Part shown: positions 12,482-24,550 of the stretch, one piece after another
Position numbering within the stretch: position 1 is the first letter of the stretch
How the letters are laid out: each line of letters starts with the position of its first letter
Made by a program: the position numbers and the translations under genes
Source: Melampsora larici-populina 98AG31
Lineage: Eukaryota > Basidiomycota > Pucciniomycetes > Pucciniales > Melampsoraceae
DNA length: 64,000 bases
Reading direction: 5' to 3'
Assembly: GCF_000204055.1 (NCBI RefSeq)
Contig: NW_006768783.1
Coordinates: forward strand, 372,001 to 436,000
Notes under the pieces: generated by a model
Told to the model about the DNA's origin: nothing
The model's database searches: none
The model's input: only the letters and a program-made list of their open reading frames with translations

Positions 12482-12946
12482 ATGAGCAACAACACCATGG
12501 CACCACCTCCTCCACCACCACAATCGTACCAAGAGACCCGCGCAACCGAGGAAGCCCGGTTACGACAAGCTATCCTCGACCACAAACGCAACCTAGACGA
12601 AGCGCGAGTAGCGAACAACTCGACCAACTTTCGCCAGATCTTAGGAGTAGCGAAAGAAGCCCACAAGGAACTAGAAGAGTTCCTTGGGGGACGTCGTCAC
12701 CGGTCAACCGTGGAGAAGGTAGCGGGGTACAATCCGTATCTGATCAACCCGAGTACGATGGAACCCTTCGAGCATCCTCGACCGGGACCTTCCAACCAAC
12801 GTCGCAAGAGAGCTCACGACGAAGACTTAGAGGAGATGGCGGAGAACGCTTCGAACCTTCTGGACATGTTCTTGGTGGTGAAGAAAATGAAGAGAGACGA
12901 GAAGGATCCAGAATCAAAAGGGAAAGGGAAGGAGAGAGAACAGTAA
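12482..12946 (+). CDS. Element 2 ORF1, N-terminal gag-like protein (154 aa)
   Basis: The ATG at 12482 opens a 154-aa frame with a proline run, a predicted helical region rich in Glu/Arg (residues ~20-70), and a Lys/Glu-rich basic tail. I do not recognise a named domain. It is GC-richer than the A-rich gag that follows. The next gag frame is open across this region in the -1 phase and has no nearby in-frame ATG, so ORF1 probably supplies the start and gag follows by a -1 frameshift. A GTAAGT donor-like site occurs at the stop codon, but I found no acceptor nearby that keeps the frame. It could also be a separate small protein. Confidence 0.5.
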   Translation: MSNNTMAPPPPPPQSYQETRATEEARLRQAILDHKRNLDEARVANNSTNFRQILGVAKEAHKELEEFLGGRRHRSTVEKVAGYNPYLINPSTMEPFEHPRPGPSNQRRKRAHDEDLEEMAENASNLLDMFLVVKKMKRDEKDPESKGKGKEREQ

Positions 12947-14113
12947 GTATTCTCCCCCCTCCAACTTCATCTTTTCATCATCATCCATCAATCTTGTATA
13001 CTGAGACACCTTTCACTGGACCCCCTATAGATGAAAAATCTTCAATTCCTAATTCACCCTCTCTCAACTCACTTAAGTTAGAAGAAAATGAATTAGAAGA
13101 GGTAAAACATCAAAGACTGTTCAACCAGTCAGATTTAGTTTCCTACAATGCTTCCTCTGTATCTGTTTCACATTCATATTTAGATTTAGAAGATCTTGTC
13201 AGACGAAAAACTTACGCTATTTATGAGAAAGTTGAGCAATTGAATCCAAATTTGAATTTACTAAAAAACCAATGTGAGAAAAGTGAGAAAGAGAGAATTA
13301 AAGAATTTCATTTAAGTTGCCAGCTTCATAAGACATCTTATGATGATATCATGATTAAGTTTTTAGAGTTGAAAGAACAAATAAGTGAAGTTAAGAAACT
13401 TGGTCAAGAAATTGATAAAGAAGATAATAATCCATCATACAAAGATATTGTAAGTAAGTTGCAAGAATTAAAAGAGCAAATTATTGAAGTCAAAGAACAG
13501 AAAAGAGAATTTCAACAAGAAATCACATCTAAAGATAAAGGTAAACAAAAAGAAGTAATTACCTCTGAAGGTAAAAGAATAAGTGAATCAACTTCAAATA
13601 CTAGTGAGAATGTCAACCAAGGAGAAACTGAGATTCAAAACTCAGAAATAACTCCAATGTACAGTCTGAATAAAACACAAGCCTTAGTGCTACAGATTCG
13701 AGAAACATTAAACAAGAGGTTTGAAGACCCAATATTAAAACCTTCGGAACAAAATGTAGTGAAACGAATAACTCATTTAGCTAATCAGATTGCTTCACAA
13801 ATTTCTGAAACTGAGAAAAGAATAACATCAAAACTTAACAGTATTGACAAAAACTTCCACAAGACAATAAGTAAAATGTCTCAAGAAAGAAATCAAGATA
13901 AACAACATATCAGAGAGACGAGTGATGTCATAGTAAGTGATCTAGAGGAGATCAAAAATGTAATCAAACAACTAGATATGAAAGTAGACAAACAACTGAA
14001 ACTACCAATCAAAGATCCGTATAACAAAATTGAGGAGCTGCTCAATAAATTTGGGAAACATGAAAGCCATGTCAGCTCTACAATCCATGAGATAAAAGAA
14101 GATAAAAATATAA

Positions 14114-14121
14114 TAAAAATT
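14114..14121 (+). repeat. MULE target-site duplication, left copy
   Basis: TAAAAATT lies directly before the terminal inverted repeat and recurs identically at 17149-17156. Eight bp is within the usual range for Mutator-like elements. Confidence 0.9.
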
Positions 14122-17100
14122 GGATCCCAGTATCCCCACCACCCCCCCTAGTAGCCCCACCACCCCCCTCCCCTTCACAGCTGGTGAAACGCTTGGTTGC
14201 TGCTGACACATGTCGTGACAGTGCCAGCCTGAACCACGCTCCCACCTTCATAATTTTTGAAGTTCATTCTCAGCTCCATATCATCCAACTCCATAGCTCA
14301 CAACTCAAAAAATCTTGTCACTGTCTAACAACACACCACACCTTGAAAATGGATTTTGGCAAAGTTATATACCCATCCTTACAAGAAGCTGAAGATGCAC
14401 TGCGGAACTATGCCAAAGGATCAGGCTACTGGTTGAAAATCACCCGCACCTGTTCTGATAAACATAAGAGACCAAAGAAACGAGTCTTTGCCTGTTCTCA
14501 TGGCGGAACACCTCAGCAAGTCATCAGTGCAGTTCGATCCACCTCAACTCAGCTTCTGGGATGCAAATGGTCTGCTAGAATTCGACGCGTGGAAATCACT
14601 CATCAGTGGAAGATTGAATTCAAAAATGATCAGCACAACAATCACGAACCTTCTACAAACCTTGCTGAGATACCAGCTGCACGTAAACTTACACCAGAAC
14701 AGCACAACTTGGTTATTAACCTTGCAAATGCAGGTGTTCCTCCACGACTCATTCTACGCACCTTGAAGGCTTCCGATCCCACTAGCTTGTCAACCAGCCA
14801 GGACATCTACAACATGATCAAGAAACAAAAACTTTTGGACCTCAATGGACGCACTCCACTTGAAGCTTTGATAGACAACCTCAAGGCAAATGATGTGTTC
14901 CATACCTTTGAACTGGATTCTAATCACCGACTCCTGCGTCTGTTTGTTGCTCCCAAAGCTAGTGTGAAGTCGGCTTCGGACTTCTGGACATCTGATGTGC
15001 TACTGATGGATTCAACTTACAAAACCAATCGGTGAGATGCTTTCACAGTAATCAAGTTTAATCAGAGTTGAGACTGACTGATTTTTGTGGTTTGGTTGTC
15101 TTAGGTTTCAAATGCCACTCCTCCACGTGATGGGAGTTTCACCAACACATCAGTCTATCTCTCTATGCTTTGGTCTAATGCAACAAGAAACTGAAGCCGA
15201 CTATCGATGGGTTTTGGAGCAGATGAAGCTGTGCTTTGGGTCCAAGCTTTCAAATCTGCAGGCTGTTGTGACTGATAGAGAACTCGCCTTGATGAATGCC
15301 CTGAAGGAAACTCTACCACACACCGAGAATCTACTCTGCAAATGGCATATCGAGAAAAATATTCAAGCTAACATCAAGATGAAATTAACAGACAAGCAAT
15401 GGAAAGTGTTTCAAAGCAGCTGGCAGGAAATTTGCAACTCAATTTCTCCCGAAGACTTTGAAGCACGATTTGAGGCTCTTCGAACTGATATTGGCAAGAC
15501 TTCTTTCAATTACATCAAGAGTACGTGGGTGATCCACAAGGAAAAGTTTGTAACTGCTTGGACAAAGGATATCAAACATTTTGGTCACACCGTCACCTCT
15601 CGGATTGAAGGTGGTCATGCTGGTATCAAAGGCTGGGTCTGGACATCAACTGGTGATCTTGCAACTGTATACACCAAGCTGGAATTTGTTTGTCAACAGC
15701 AAAGAGATAGAATAGAACACCGTATATCCTTTGATCGGACTCATACTTTATCTCGACTTTGTCCTCAAATCTGGACTGATGTCAACAGAAAAATCTCGCA
15801 CTACGCACTACTAGAGGTAAGTTTTTGTCTAGTTACCTCCCAACATTTCCTCGCCTGATTCATCATGAAACATTCTCAACACAAATCACAAATAGACCTA
15901 CAAGCAGTATCAAAAAGCCCTTTCTTTAGATGACACCAACAACTGCACCTACGTACTTTCTGGATCACAGGGATTACCCTGTGCCCACTTCCTGAAGCAT
16001 CTCATGTTATCTTCGAGGAAATTGGCTGTGAACCACTTCGACCCTCATTGGCATCTAGATCGGACTTCAGTTGACCCAGTTCTACACAACCAACCACCTG
16101 ACTTTGACACGCTTCTCAACCTCGTACGAGCACAACATAACACTCTCCCCGCCCATCAACAAAGCGTGTTGTGGAGTCAGTTAAGTCGGATTCTTGTGAG
16201 TCCGACTCTCACCATTGGTGATCCAGCTCCGATTCGATCTCGTGGTCGGCCTACAGGGTCTTCAAACAAGACCAAGCGCGATCTTTGTCGTCACGAACAT
16301 CAGGAAGCTGAACAGAACGGTCCTCGATGTAGCCAATGCCACACGACAGGTCACAACAGGAGGACTTGTCCTATCCCAGTAGAATCAGCAAACCCGGCCA
16401 CAGTCGAGCATGGAGTGGTCTAGTCACCTCTATATGCTCTATATGTACAAAGCTCGACACATCCTAGCACAAACACTATAAGATCCACCAAACACATACA
16501 TAGATCCGAATTGTCCTTCTCTCCCTCTTTGTCTGTCTCCGTAGCTTACAAGACCTTGTTGGCTCTCATCATTCATTTTGACACTACACTCCTTTGTCTT
16601 TGGGAATGACTCTTGTGTAATTGAGTCATCAAAGATACTAAACCTTGTCCAGCTACACAATAAGCTACAGAATTTACCTGAGCAATCGGAGCGATCACAC
16701 TTGCTCAAAAAGGTTGAGAACAATGTGATCAATCCGATCGGTTTCCCTGACATCATGTGTTTTTTTCTCTGGTCTTTCAAGTGCTCAATCCCACTAACCC
16801 CAAAAAAGGGAAACACAACTCAACACAATCAATTCAATCGGTCTGAATGATTGTTTTTCAGAATTGTTTTCCAATCGCTCTGATCGATTCAAATTCAATC
16901 AGTTGGAGCGATCTTGATTCATCTCGTTTGTTTGTTCATTGTGCAAAACTGCAGGATCCTTCAATTATCGTACCAATAGGATGTTTTGTTAGAGAAACAA
17001 TAAAAGAAAATTCTCAGTGAGTGCTGAGAGCGTGGTTCAGGCTGGCACTGTCATGACATGTGTCAGCAGCAACCAAGCGTTTCACAAGCTGTGAACGGGA

Positions 17101-17148
17101 GGGGGGTGGTGGGGTTACTAGGGGGGGGTGGTGAGGATACCGGGATCC
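14122..17148 (+). mobile_element. Complete Mutator-like (MULE) DNA transposon, 3027 bp
   Basis: The ends are inverted repeats of about 119 bp, beginning GGATCCC and containing a C-rich tract (CCACCACCCCCC) and the phrase GAAACGCTTGGTTGCTGC. The right end is the reverse complement with only a handful of differences. An exact 8-bp duplication TAAAAATT flanks it. Inside is one spliced transposase gene. The region 16424-17028 after the gene holds no further recognisable gene. The insertion sits in gag of element 2 and preserves the host frame when removed. Confidence 0.93.
14349..16423 (+). CDS. MULE transposase, three exons (640 aa)
   Basis: Exons 14349-15031, 15105-15816 and 15896-16423 join in frame with GT-AG introns of 73 and 79 bp. 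Residues ~20-115 resemble the FAR1/WRKY-GCM1-type zinc-binding domain (Cys at VFACSHGG and LGCKW, then HNNH). The transposase core shows the MULE acidic triad: D221 in LLMDSTYKTNR, D285 in VVTDRELAL and E396 in SRIEGGHAGIKG. A SWIM-type zinc finger follows (C482, PCAHFLKH), then a C-terminal knuckle RCSQCHTTGHNRRTC. It would bind the terminal repeats and cut and join DNA in the nucleus. The start was chosen as the first ATG outside the terminal repeat; an in-frame start at 14184 lies in it. All exons are open, so the gene may be functional. Confidence 0.88.
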
Positions 17149-17156
17149 TAAAAATT
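17149..17156 (+). repeat. MULE target-site duplication, right copy
   Basis: TAAAAATT, identical to 14114-14121, immediately after the right terminal inverted repeat. Confidence 0.9.
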
Positions 17157-18099
17157 CGTGAAAATATGAATGAACAACAACAGCAATTTGAATGTAGTAT
17201 GATGAAGAATTATCATTCACTACAAGAGAACATCAGAGAACAACATGAACAATTGCAGAGACAATTATCAATACAACAAGAAGTGCAATTCAAAAATTTC
17301 ACGGAACAATTATTCAAGAACCAAGAATTTTTAAATAACAAAGTATTAGAAAAGAATGTTGAAATACAACATAGATTAAATCAAATGGAGGACAGGGCCA
17401 ACACAGCAAGGAGGACGTTGATCCAAGAACTTAGACCTGAGAGAGCAAGTTATAACAACATCACACCGAGAGTAACAGATCATATAACTCATCCGGTAAC
17501 TCAGCAAAATTTAGATTCAATCTCAGAAGATAATCCAAGAGTTGATCCATCACTTCGGGGAGAAGCCAGATTCAGACAACATACAGCTGAACTAAGAGAA
17601 AGAACAGTGAATTATGTCGAGCCCCCACCAATTCAAACAGGAAGTCAGAGCCCACGAGCACGAGAAGAAACAATTTTCAGAGAAAGAACATTACCACCTC
17701 TAGCAAGTACAAATAGATTATTTGCCAGAGAAACTACTGCTCAGACAGCTATTTCAGAGTCTAATAGAGAAGACAAATTAAGTAAAGCATTGACTAAACT
17801 ATGGCCAACAGGCAGAGACTGGAAAAAGTTCAGTGGAGACGGCGAGTATAATCATAATGACTACATTGACTGGTGTGATGGTTTGATCACGGATTTAAAA
17901 ATGGACCCACTAGTTGTTGTTAGTCATCTAAGCACAGCTTTCACTGGCACAGCAGGACAGTGGTACATTGACAAGCGTAAAAGTAAAGGCTCCATGACAT
18001 GGGACCAATGGAAAGAAGAAATTCATAAAAGGTTTGGAAATAGTGTTTGGAGAAATAACATGGAAGAATTGTTCATGAAAGACAAGTTTGACGCAAATA

Positions 18100-19166
18100 T
18101 AGTGGGTAGTGTCTAAAAGCGTGAAATCGGGTATTTGGAGCAAAAAGTTTATCAGTGCCACAAATTTGATCCAAATTGGAATCCGAGCACAGATTTGGAG
18201 TCCTTGCATCGGCCGCTATCAGAAATTGTTATCTCTGAGTTGTTTCAAGGGCTTTAAATTTTTCATCTTTTTTACAACAAAGTAGATTTTCATCATAGAA
18301 TGTAATTTGCAATACAGAAAATTAAACAATACAATTCCTAGTGCTTTGCGACCTTCTCCATCAGTGAGGACATGAATTACAGCAAGAAGTCAATATTTGA
18401 AAAAGTTATAAGGAAAAACAAACAAAATGTCATCGATTGAAGTCAGCATTGGTCACAGAGCCATGAGCAGCGGTTCGGAAAGAGTCGTATGGGTGCATTG
18501 TGACCTGGTGTATCAGTGAGAGCAGAAATCAATAAGACAAAACAATCTTCGATGAAAATGTGAGAAAAAAGGGCGAAAACATACATCGAGGCCAGCATCA
18601 GTTGCATAGTTGCCAGAAATGGTTTGATGAGATGTATATGTCTTAGTGACAGCATTAGAACCACATTTGACTTTCATGGCCTGCCTACAAGCTATCAAAT
18701 GCATCAAACAATTGATAAATCAAGAAAAATTCATGAATGAGATCAAGCAAAAGGTCGACTTACAAGAGATTGAACATTATCTTGTTGGTCTTGGGATGAA
18801 GATGAAACTCTCGGATGGTTACGAGAGGACCGGTTTGCCTATTTGTTTCAACCAAATCCTTCTCTTCCTGGAGATTGGAACGCTCGTACGGTGTTCGAGA
18901 TAGCCTAAAACAAAATTGTTGTATGTATTGATCCTGTCAGTATTGGATATATAAGACAACAAAGCGATCAAGATAAATAACTTACATGTGACACCAAAGA
19001 AAGTCAATTGGAACCAATTGGCTCGAGTTCGCAATAGGATTTGAAGGTCGGAAAGGAACTGATCCACTTGAAGGATGTGATCTCAATCCTACATGTACGG
19101 GGAAATTTGAACATATGTAATTTTTTCCCCGGTCCGACATTTCACGCTTTTAGACACTACCCACTA
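18100..19166. mobile_element. 1067-bp inverted-repeat element flanked by TA
   Basis: The left end TAGTGGGTAGTGTCTAAAAG is mirrored at the right end for about 28 bp (through GCGTGAAAT). Flanking TA dinucleotides (18098-18099 and 19167-19168) act as the target duplication, and their collapse restores the gag frame exactly. TA targets point to the Tc1/mariner superfamily, but no transposase is visible. Open frames inside (for example 18646-18903, plus) are short and unrecognised, so it is best seen as non-autonomous. Confidence 0.75.
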
Positions 19167-22100
19167 TATACATTTTGATCCAACAGCATGGTCTTTGAAA
19201 CAAAAGAAAAGAATTGCTGCATTTGACCCAGATTCATCTGAAGACAGAATTGTCAATAAAATTCTGAACAAGGTAGACGGGGACGCTAGAAACACAATCA
19301 AAAGCCAACTAATTGCTCCCTATGAATGGGACATATTCTTGATGGTATTCAAAGATATTTTTGAAAACACAACCATTATTTCCAAGAAAAAATACTTGAA
19401 CAGACCTCGAAAACCTTTTATCAAAAACAAGTTCATCATCATAGATGATAAGTTACAAGGATTAAGTACAAAAGCTCAACCAAGTACATCTGAGAGAAAA
19501 CCACTTAGAGCATGCCCAAACTGTGGAAGTAAAGATCCAAAACATCAATGGAGAGTATGTAAAGAAAAAAGAATAAATATGATTGAGGAAGATCTATCAG
19601 AAAGTGATCATATGAATGACGAATATGATTTTCAAGGAGGACAACTTTCTGATGAATCAAAATCAGAAAGTGAGGACGAGAGAAACCAACAAGATGTCTC
19701 CGTAATTGATACTTATAATAGTAATGAGAAATATATCAACATATTACAAGCTGAAGCAGAGGTACCTCACTCCTGGCAAGATGACATGCAAATGGGTAAT
19801 ATAACTGATGCTAGATTATTGAAATCTAAACCAGCAGAAGGGATGGCACACACACTAGGCCATCATTCAATGGCTCGAGCAATAATTAATAATTGCAAAG
19901 TTCCAATACTACTTGATAGTGGAGCTTCATGCTCAATTGTAGGCAAACATTTCTTATCAGAGATTATACCAGACTGGCAAGAAAAGCTCCTACCCAGTAG
20001 TCACGTGAAATTCTCAGGAGTTGGTAGTAAACTTCACGCACTGGGCGTAATCAGCTTACAGGTAATATTCCCACATGTTAAGCAATCAATGAGACTGAAT
20101 GCTGAATTCGTAGTAATGGAAAATGCTAACAACAAATACTTCATATTGGGTGCAGAGAACTTGAATCAATATGGATTTGATATATTCCATAGTAAAGAAA
20201 GATATTTTACTATTGGTAATAATAACAAAAGTATCAAATTTGCTTTAATGCAACATAAAGAGATTTTGTCCATTAAACCGGACATTACAATAGAAAGCCC
20301 AACAAACGAAGACACCAAAGAACTTCGAGATAAAATATTGGAAGCTCAGTTTGGACCCAACCTCACCCACACTCAAAAAGAGGATATAATCAAGATGGTG
20401 ATTAAATACAAAGATCAATTTGGGTTAGGAGAGCAACCTTTAGGCATGATAAAGGATCATCCGGTAACAATAGAACTTACAATAGATAAACCTTACCCTC
20501 CAATATTACGGAAAGGTGCATATCCAGCTAGCCCAAGAAGTAGAAAAGAAATAGAGAAACACATCGAAGAACTACTTAGTATGGGTGTAATACGAAAAGT
20601 AGGCAGTGACGAAGAAGTAGATGTGACTTCACCTGTTTTAATAGCATGGCACAATGATAAGTCTAGACTTTGTGGAGACTTTAGAGCCCTCAATCAATAT
20701 ACAAAGCCTGATAGATACCCACTACCTAGGATAGATCAATCTTTGACAAATCTCTTCAGAGCGAGAATTATTACTCTAATGGATATAATGAAAGGATTTC
20801 ATCAAAATATAGTGGAAATCAATAGCAGAAAGTTCCTTAGAATTATATGTCATCTAGGGATATTTGAATATATTAGAATGCCTTTTGGAATCAAAAATGC
20901 CCCAGCTTTCTTTCAAAGAATGATGGATACAGAGTTTTCAAAAGAACTACGGGAAGGATGGCTTAAAGTTTATATTGATGACCTTATCCTTTTTCACACA
21001 ACTTGGAAAGAACATCTTGTAGCAATGGAGATGATATTGATAAGAGCTAAAGCAATGGGAATGACAATATCTCTAAAAAAGTGCCACTTCGGTTTTGAAG
21101 AATGCAAAGCCCTAGGTCATCGTGTATCAGGACTATGGGTAGCAGTAGATCAAAACTCAGTAGCTGCAGTACTACAAAAACCCTGCCCAAAAGATAAACA
21201 ATAATTGAGTTCATTTTTAGGATTTACAAGCTACTACAGAGCTCACATTCCAAACTTCGGAATGATTACTCGTAGCCTCTACAAACTTTATGCTAAAGGA
21301 GTAGTCTTTGAGATGACAAAAGAAAGAATTGATGCAGTAAATAAAATCAAACAGATACTTACAACCGCACCAATCCTGTTTCACCCTGACTTTGAGAAAC
21401 CTTTTAAACTTTACGTTGATGCATCAATTGAAGGTTTAGGAGCAGCACTCCATCAAACACAAATCATTGAGGGAAAACCAAAAGAAGGACCGATTGTTTT
21501 TATATCTAGAAACCTGACAGACACTGAAAGCAGATATTCTTCGCCGCAACTAGAAGCTTTAGCACTAGTGTGGGCATTAGAAAAATTACACTACTACTTG
21601 GATGGTAGTTACTTTGAAGTAATAACAGACTGTACCGGAGTAAGATCACTAACAAATCTCAAATCTCCAAGCAGACACATGTTAAGGTGGATGATGGCAA
21701 TACAAGAGTATAAACCATTTATGACAATTACTCATAGACCAGGAAAATTCCACAACAATGCTGATGGACTTAGTAGAATGGCATTACCAAATGATTCCAG
21801 TAATCCAGCGTGGGAACCAGAAGAAATGGAAAGAGACATTCCGGTGATGGGAATCAGTTTATGTGAATTGTCTGAAGAATTTTTTGATGAAGTAAAAGCT
21901 AGTTATGAAAAAAATAGTAACACAGCTAAACTTACCAGAATATTATCTGCACAGAATACTAATCTGAGCCTATCAAGTACACTTGAGCAACCTTGGAAAG
22001 ATGGACTAACTCAAGGAAAAATTTCACTCGAATCTGACCTACTATATTTTAGAGAAAAGCATACTGCGGTGTTGGTAATAATGACTACCGAACATATTCA

Positions 22101-23445
22101 ACAAACATTACATGTATGCCATGATGAATTTATGTCAGGACATCTGTCGGAAGACCGGACAGTAGATAGGATCAAAAGCACAGCCTGGTGGCCAAATTGG
22201 AGACAAGATGTTGAAGAATATGTAAAAACTTGTGAAAGATGTCAAAAAGCAAATAAAGCCACAGGAAAAAGATTTGGTTTACTTCAAAGAATAGAAGAAC
22301 CAACGTATGCTTGGGAAGTCATTAACATGGATTTTGTTACAGGTCTTCCACCATCATTAAATAACAATTACAACTGTGTACTGGTCATTGTAGACAGATT
22401 TTCAAAAAGGACAAGGTTCTTACCATGCTACAAAGAAGCAACAGCAATGGATATTGTGTTATTATTCTGGGAAAGAATAATAAGTGACGTAGGATTACCA
22501 CGAATAATCATCAGTGACAGAGATCCAAAGTTTACTTCTGAATTTTGGAAAAGTCTACATACACTTATTGGAACAACATTAGCTCTTTCCACTGCTTATC
22601 ATCCACAGACTGATGGTCTCAGTGAAAGAAACATTAGTACCTTAACTGAAATAATCAGAAGGTATTGCACTGAAGGACTTTGTTACACAGATAAAGATGG
22701 ACATACACATGATTGGCATACATTACTACCAGCCTTAGAATTAGCATATAATAGCAGCATACATAGCACAACGGGAAAGAAACCTTTTGAAGTAGAAAGA
22801 AGCTATTGTCCTAGATTACCAAAAGACCAGATAAAAAATAAAAATGTCGAATTTCATCTGACTTCCTTAAGTTTCTTTGATATGCTTGGTAAAGCAAGAG
22901 CTCGAGCAGCTCAATGTATTGAAGATTCTGTGACATATAATCAAGAAAGATGGAATAAGACTCATAAAGAACCTAAGTTTGTAATCGGTGAACAAGTACT
23001 ACTATCCACTACAAACTTTAACAACCTTCAAGGACCTAAGAAACTTCAAGACCAATTTGTTGGACCATTTGTAATACTAAAATTCCATGGGAGCAATGCA
23101 GTAGAAGTAGCATTGACAGAGTTTGGGAGAAAACATCCAGTATTTCCAATCTCATTAATAAAGAAGTTCCACGCTTCTGACAAGAGCAAATTTCCTGACA
23201 GAGAAATACCTAAGAAAACCCCTATCAGGTTTGAAACTGATGGAGAAAAGATTTTCTCACACATAATAAAACAAAGAGACACACAAGTTAACGGTAAATC
23301 TACTACACTTTATCTTGTAAGATACAAGAATAGGAGTGCAGATGAAGATGAATGGCTACCAGCAGATAAAGTGCCAAATAACAAAACAACCTTGCGAGAA
23401 TTCAGAGCCCAAAGAAGAGCTCATAAACCTTCTGAAAAGAAGTAA
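19167..23445 (+). pseudogene. Element 2 gag C-end and pol (protease, RT, RNase H, integrase, chromo-like domain)
   Basis: The gag end resumes after the TA element. A knuckle CPNCGSKDPKHQWRVC lies at 19513-19560, the protease DSGAS at 19914 and RT with SRLCGDFRALNQYT and catalytic YIDD at 20971. A TAA stop at 21202-21204 interrupts the frame just before SSFLGFTSYYRAH, the RT-RNase H connection. RNase H has YVDAS (about 21413). Integrase shows the HHCC region (22120-22240) and the triad D22330, D22516, E22624 (nucleotide positions), with 35 residues between the last two. The C-terminus (about 23230-23400) with LYLVRYKNRSADEDEWLP is chromodomain-like, which in chromoviruses directs integration to heterochromatin. 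Apart from the stop the frame is intact. Confidence 0.88.
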
Positions 23446-23449
23446 TGAC

Positions 23450-23468
23450 CTCCTTTGAGGGTGGGGAA
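23450..23468 (+). other. Polypurine tract of element 2
   Basis: The G-rich stretch ending gagggtggggaa directly precedes the LTR start TGTCAGCC at 23469, the usual position for plus-strand priming. Confidence 0.65.
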
Positions 23469-24550
23469 TGTCAGCCCTGGGTACATATGTATGTACCCAA
23501 AGACTAACTTGTAATATATATAACCACCTTCAGACAACTAATTACATGTACATAAAGCTTACAAAACATATGTAACTTGTAATAAATCATATATACATCT
23601 TGATTACATATAACTATACATTTGAAATGATATGTAATATGTAAGCAAATATCAATTACACCTCATAACTCAGTGTCAAGAGTTAAAAAAAGCTTATATT
23701 ACATATTACACATAACATGTATATGTAATTAAGTATTATTAGTAATAATCCCAAATAATAATAATAATCAAACCCTAAACCAAAGTAGGGAGGTAAACAA
23801 ATCTCACTACGGTTAGGTTTGGAGAGGAGAGTATATAAACCCCTCCTCTCTCAGCCTTGAGAGATTTCCCCCAAGCTTTATTACACACTACTTTTAAGAA
23901 CACTTAAAGTTCTACTGAAGTAACATCAAGAGTCTTATAAATATAAGACTAGTGATATCTTCATTACTTTAATCAGTTCCCTGATTAAAAGTAAGTAATA
24001 CTCTTCACTCTTCCCTGGATCCTCTACTATCCCCCAGTAGAACTCTAATAGGTTGGTGACCATATAACAACCCAAGGTTGGTGACCATAGAACAACCCAG
24101 GTTGGTGACCATAGAATAACCTCAGGTTGGTGACCATAAGAACAACCCAGGGTTAGTGACCATAGAACAACTAGTCTAGTGAACTTCAACCCACTCTTTA
24201 ATCTATCACTTGAAGATTAAAGGAAGGGCTAGGATCCACCCTTCACCCTTTATACCATTCCAGTATCTTTCATCTCTCATCCCTTTCCTTGTTTATAATT
24301 CTTTGTAACTACATTTATATTTGAAATATAATTATAATTACCTGAATTATAAGCCCACCTTGCCCAATTAGTGAGCCTTGAGTACTCAAAAGAGTAACCA
24401 ACCCTCACAACAACAGTCTGATCAATATGTCGATGTTATAACCATCATAGTTAAACGACATCAACTTCAATATACTAATCAAAAGCACACCGGGCTATGG
24501 AGATTTCGAGAACAAAAGGTTCTGAGCTTTTGAAGAGAAATATTCCAACA
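23469..24550 (+). repeat. 3' LTR of element 2 (1082 bp)
   Basis: It starts TGTCAGCCCTGGG after the purine tract and ends ATTCCAACA, giving TG...CA ends. Just inside the start is an inverted repeat GGGTACATATGTATGTACCC. A TATA-like gtatataaac at about 23830 is followed by CT-rich sequence, as in an LTR promoter. A block of five 25-bp tandem repeats lies at 24051-24172. No second copy is in the window, so the exact ends rest on motifs alone. Confidence 0.7.
24051..24172 (+). repeat. Five ~25-bp tandem repeats inside the LTR
   Basis: Units start at 24051, 24076, 24100, 24125 and 24151 and share the core GGTTGGTGACCATAGAACAA with small differences (GGTTAGTG in the last). They lie about 220 bp downstream of the TATA-like motif, so they would be in the transcribed R/U5 part. 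Confidence 0.85.

Larger units (their letters stand above)
12947..18099 (+). pseudogene. Element 2 gag, first part, split by a MULE
   Basis: The frame is open from within ORF1 to 14121, is interrupted by the MULE (14122-17148), resumes in the same phase at 17157 and reaches the second insertion at 18100. The first part is rich in Lys, Glu, Gln and Ser with heptad-like Leu/Ile spacing, suggesting long coiled coils. The second part continues with Gln-rich coiled coil, then a capsid-type region (DWKKFSGDGEYNHNDYIDW, WYIDKRKSKGSMTWDQWK) as in fungal Ty3 gag proteins. The length before the capsid region is unusually long for a gag. Non-functional because of the insertions. Confidence 0.75.
12431..24550 (+). 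mobile_element. Ty3 chromovirus (element 2) with nested insertions
   Basis: The layout is a small ORF, gag, zinc knuckle, protease, RT, RNase H, integrase, a chromo-like C-terminal domain, a purine tract and a 3' LTR (23469-24550). No matching 5' LTR lies between the LTR of element 1 and gag. Element 1 may therefore have inserted in the leader of element 2, which would put the 5' LTR left of the window (inference). Two DNA elements (14122-17148 and 18100-19166) lie inside gag. After subtracting them with their target duplications the frame continues from gag to 21201. Confidence 0.8.

Noticed and set aside
12943..13030. Intron joining element 2 ORF1 to gag (donor GTAAGT at 12943, acceptor CTATAG at 13030)
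   Set aside because: The join gives an immediate stop, and no nearby acceptor keeps the frame.
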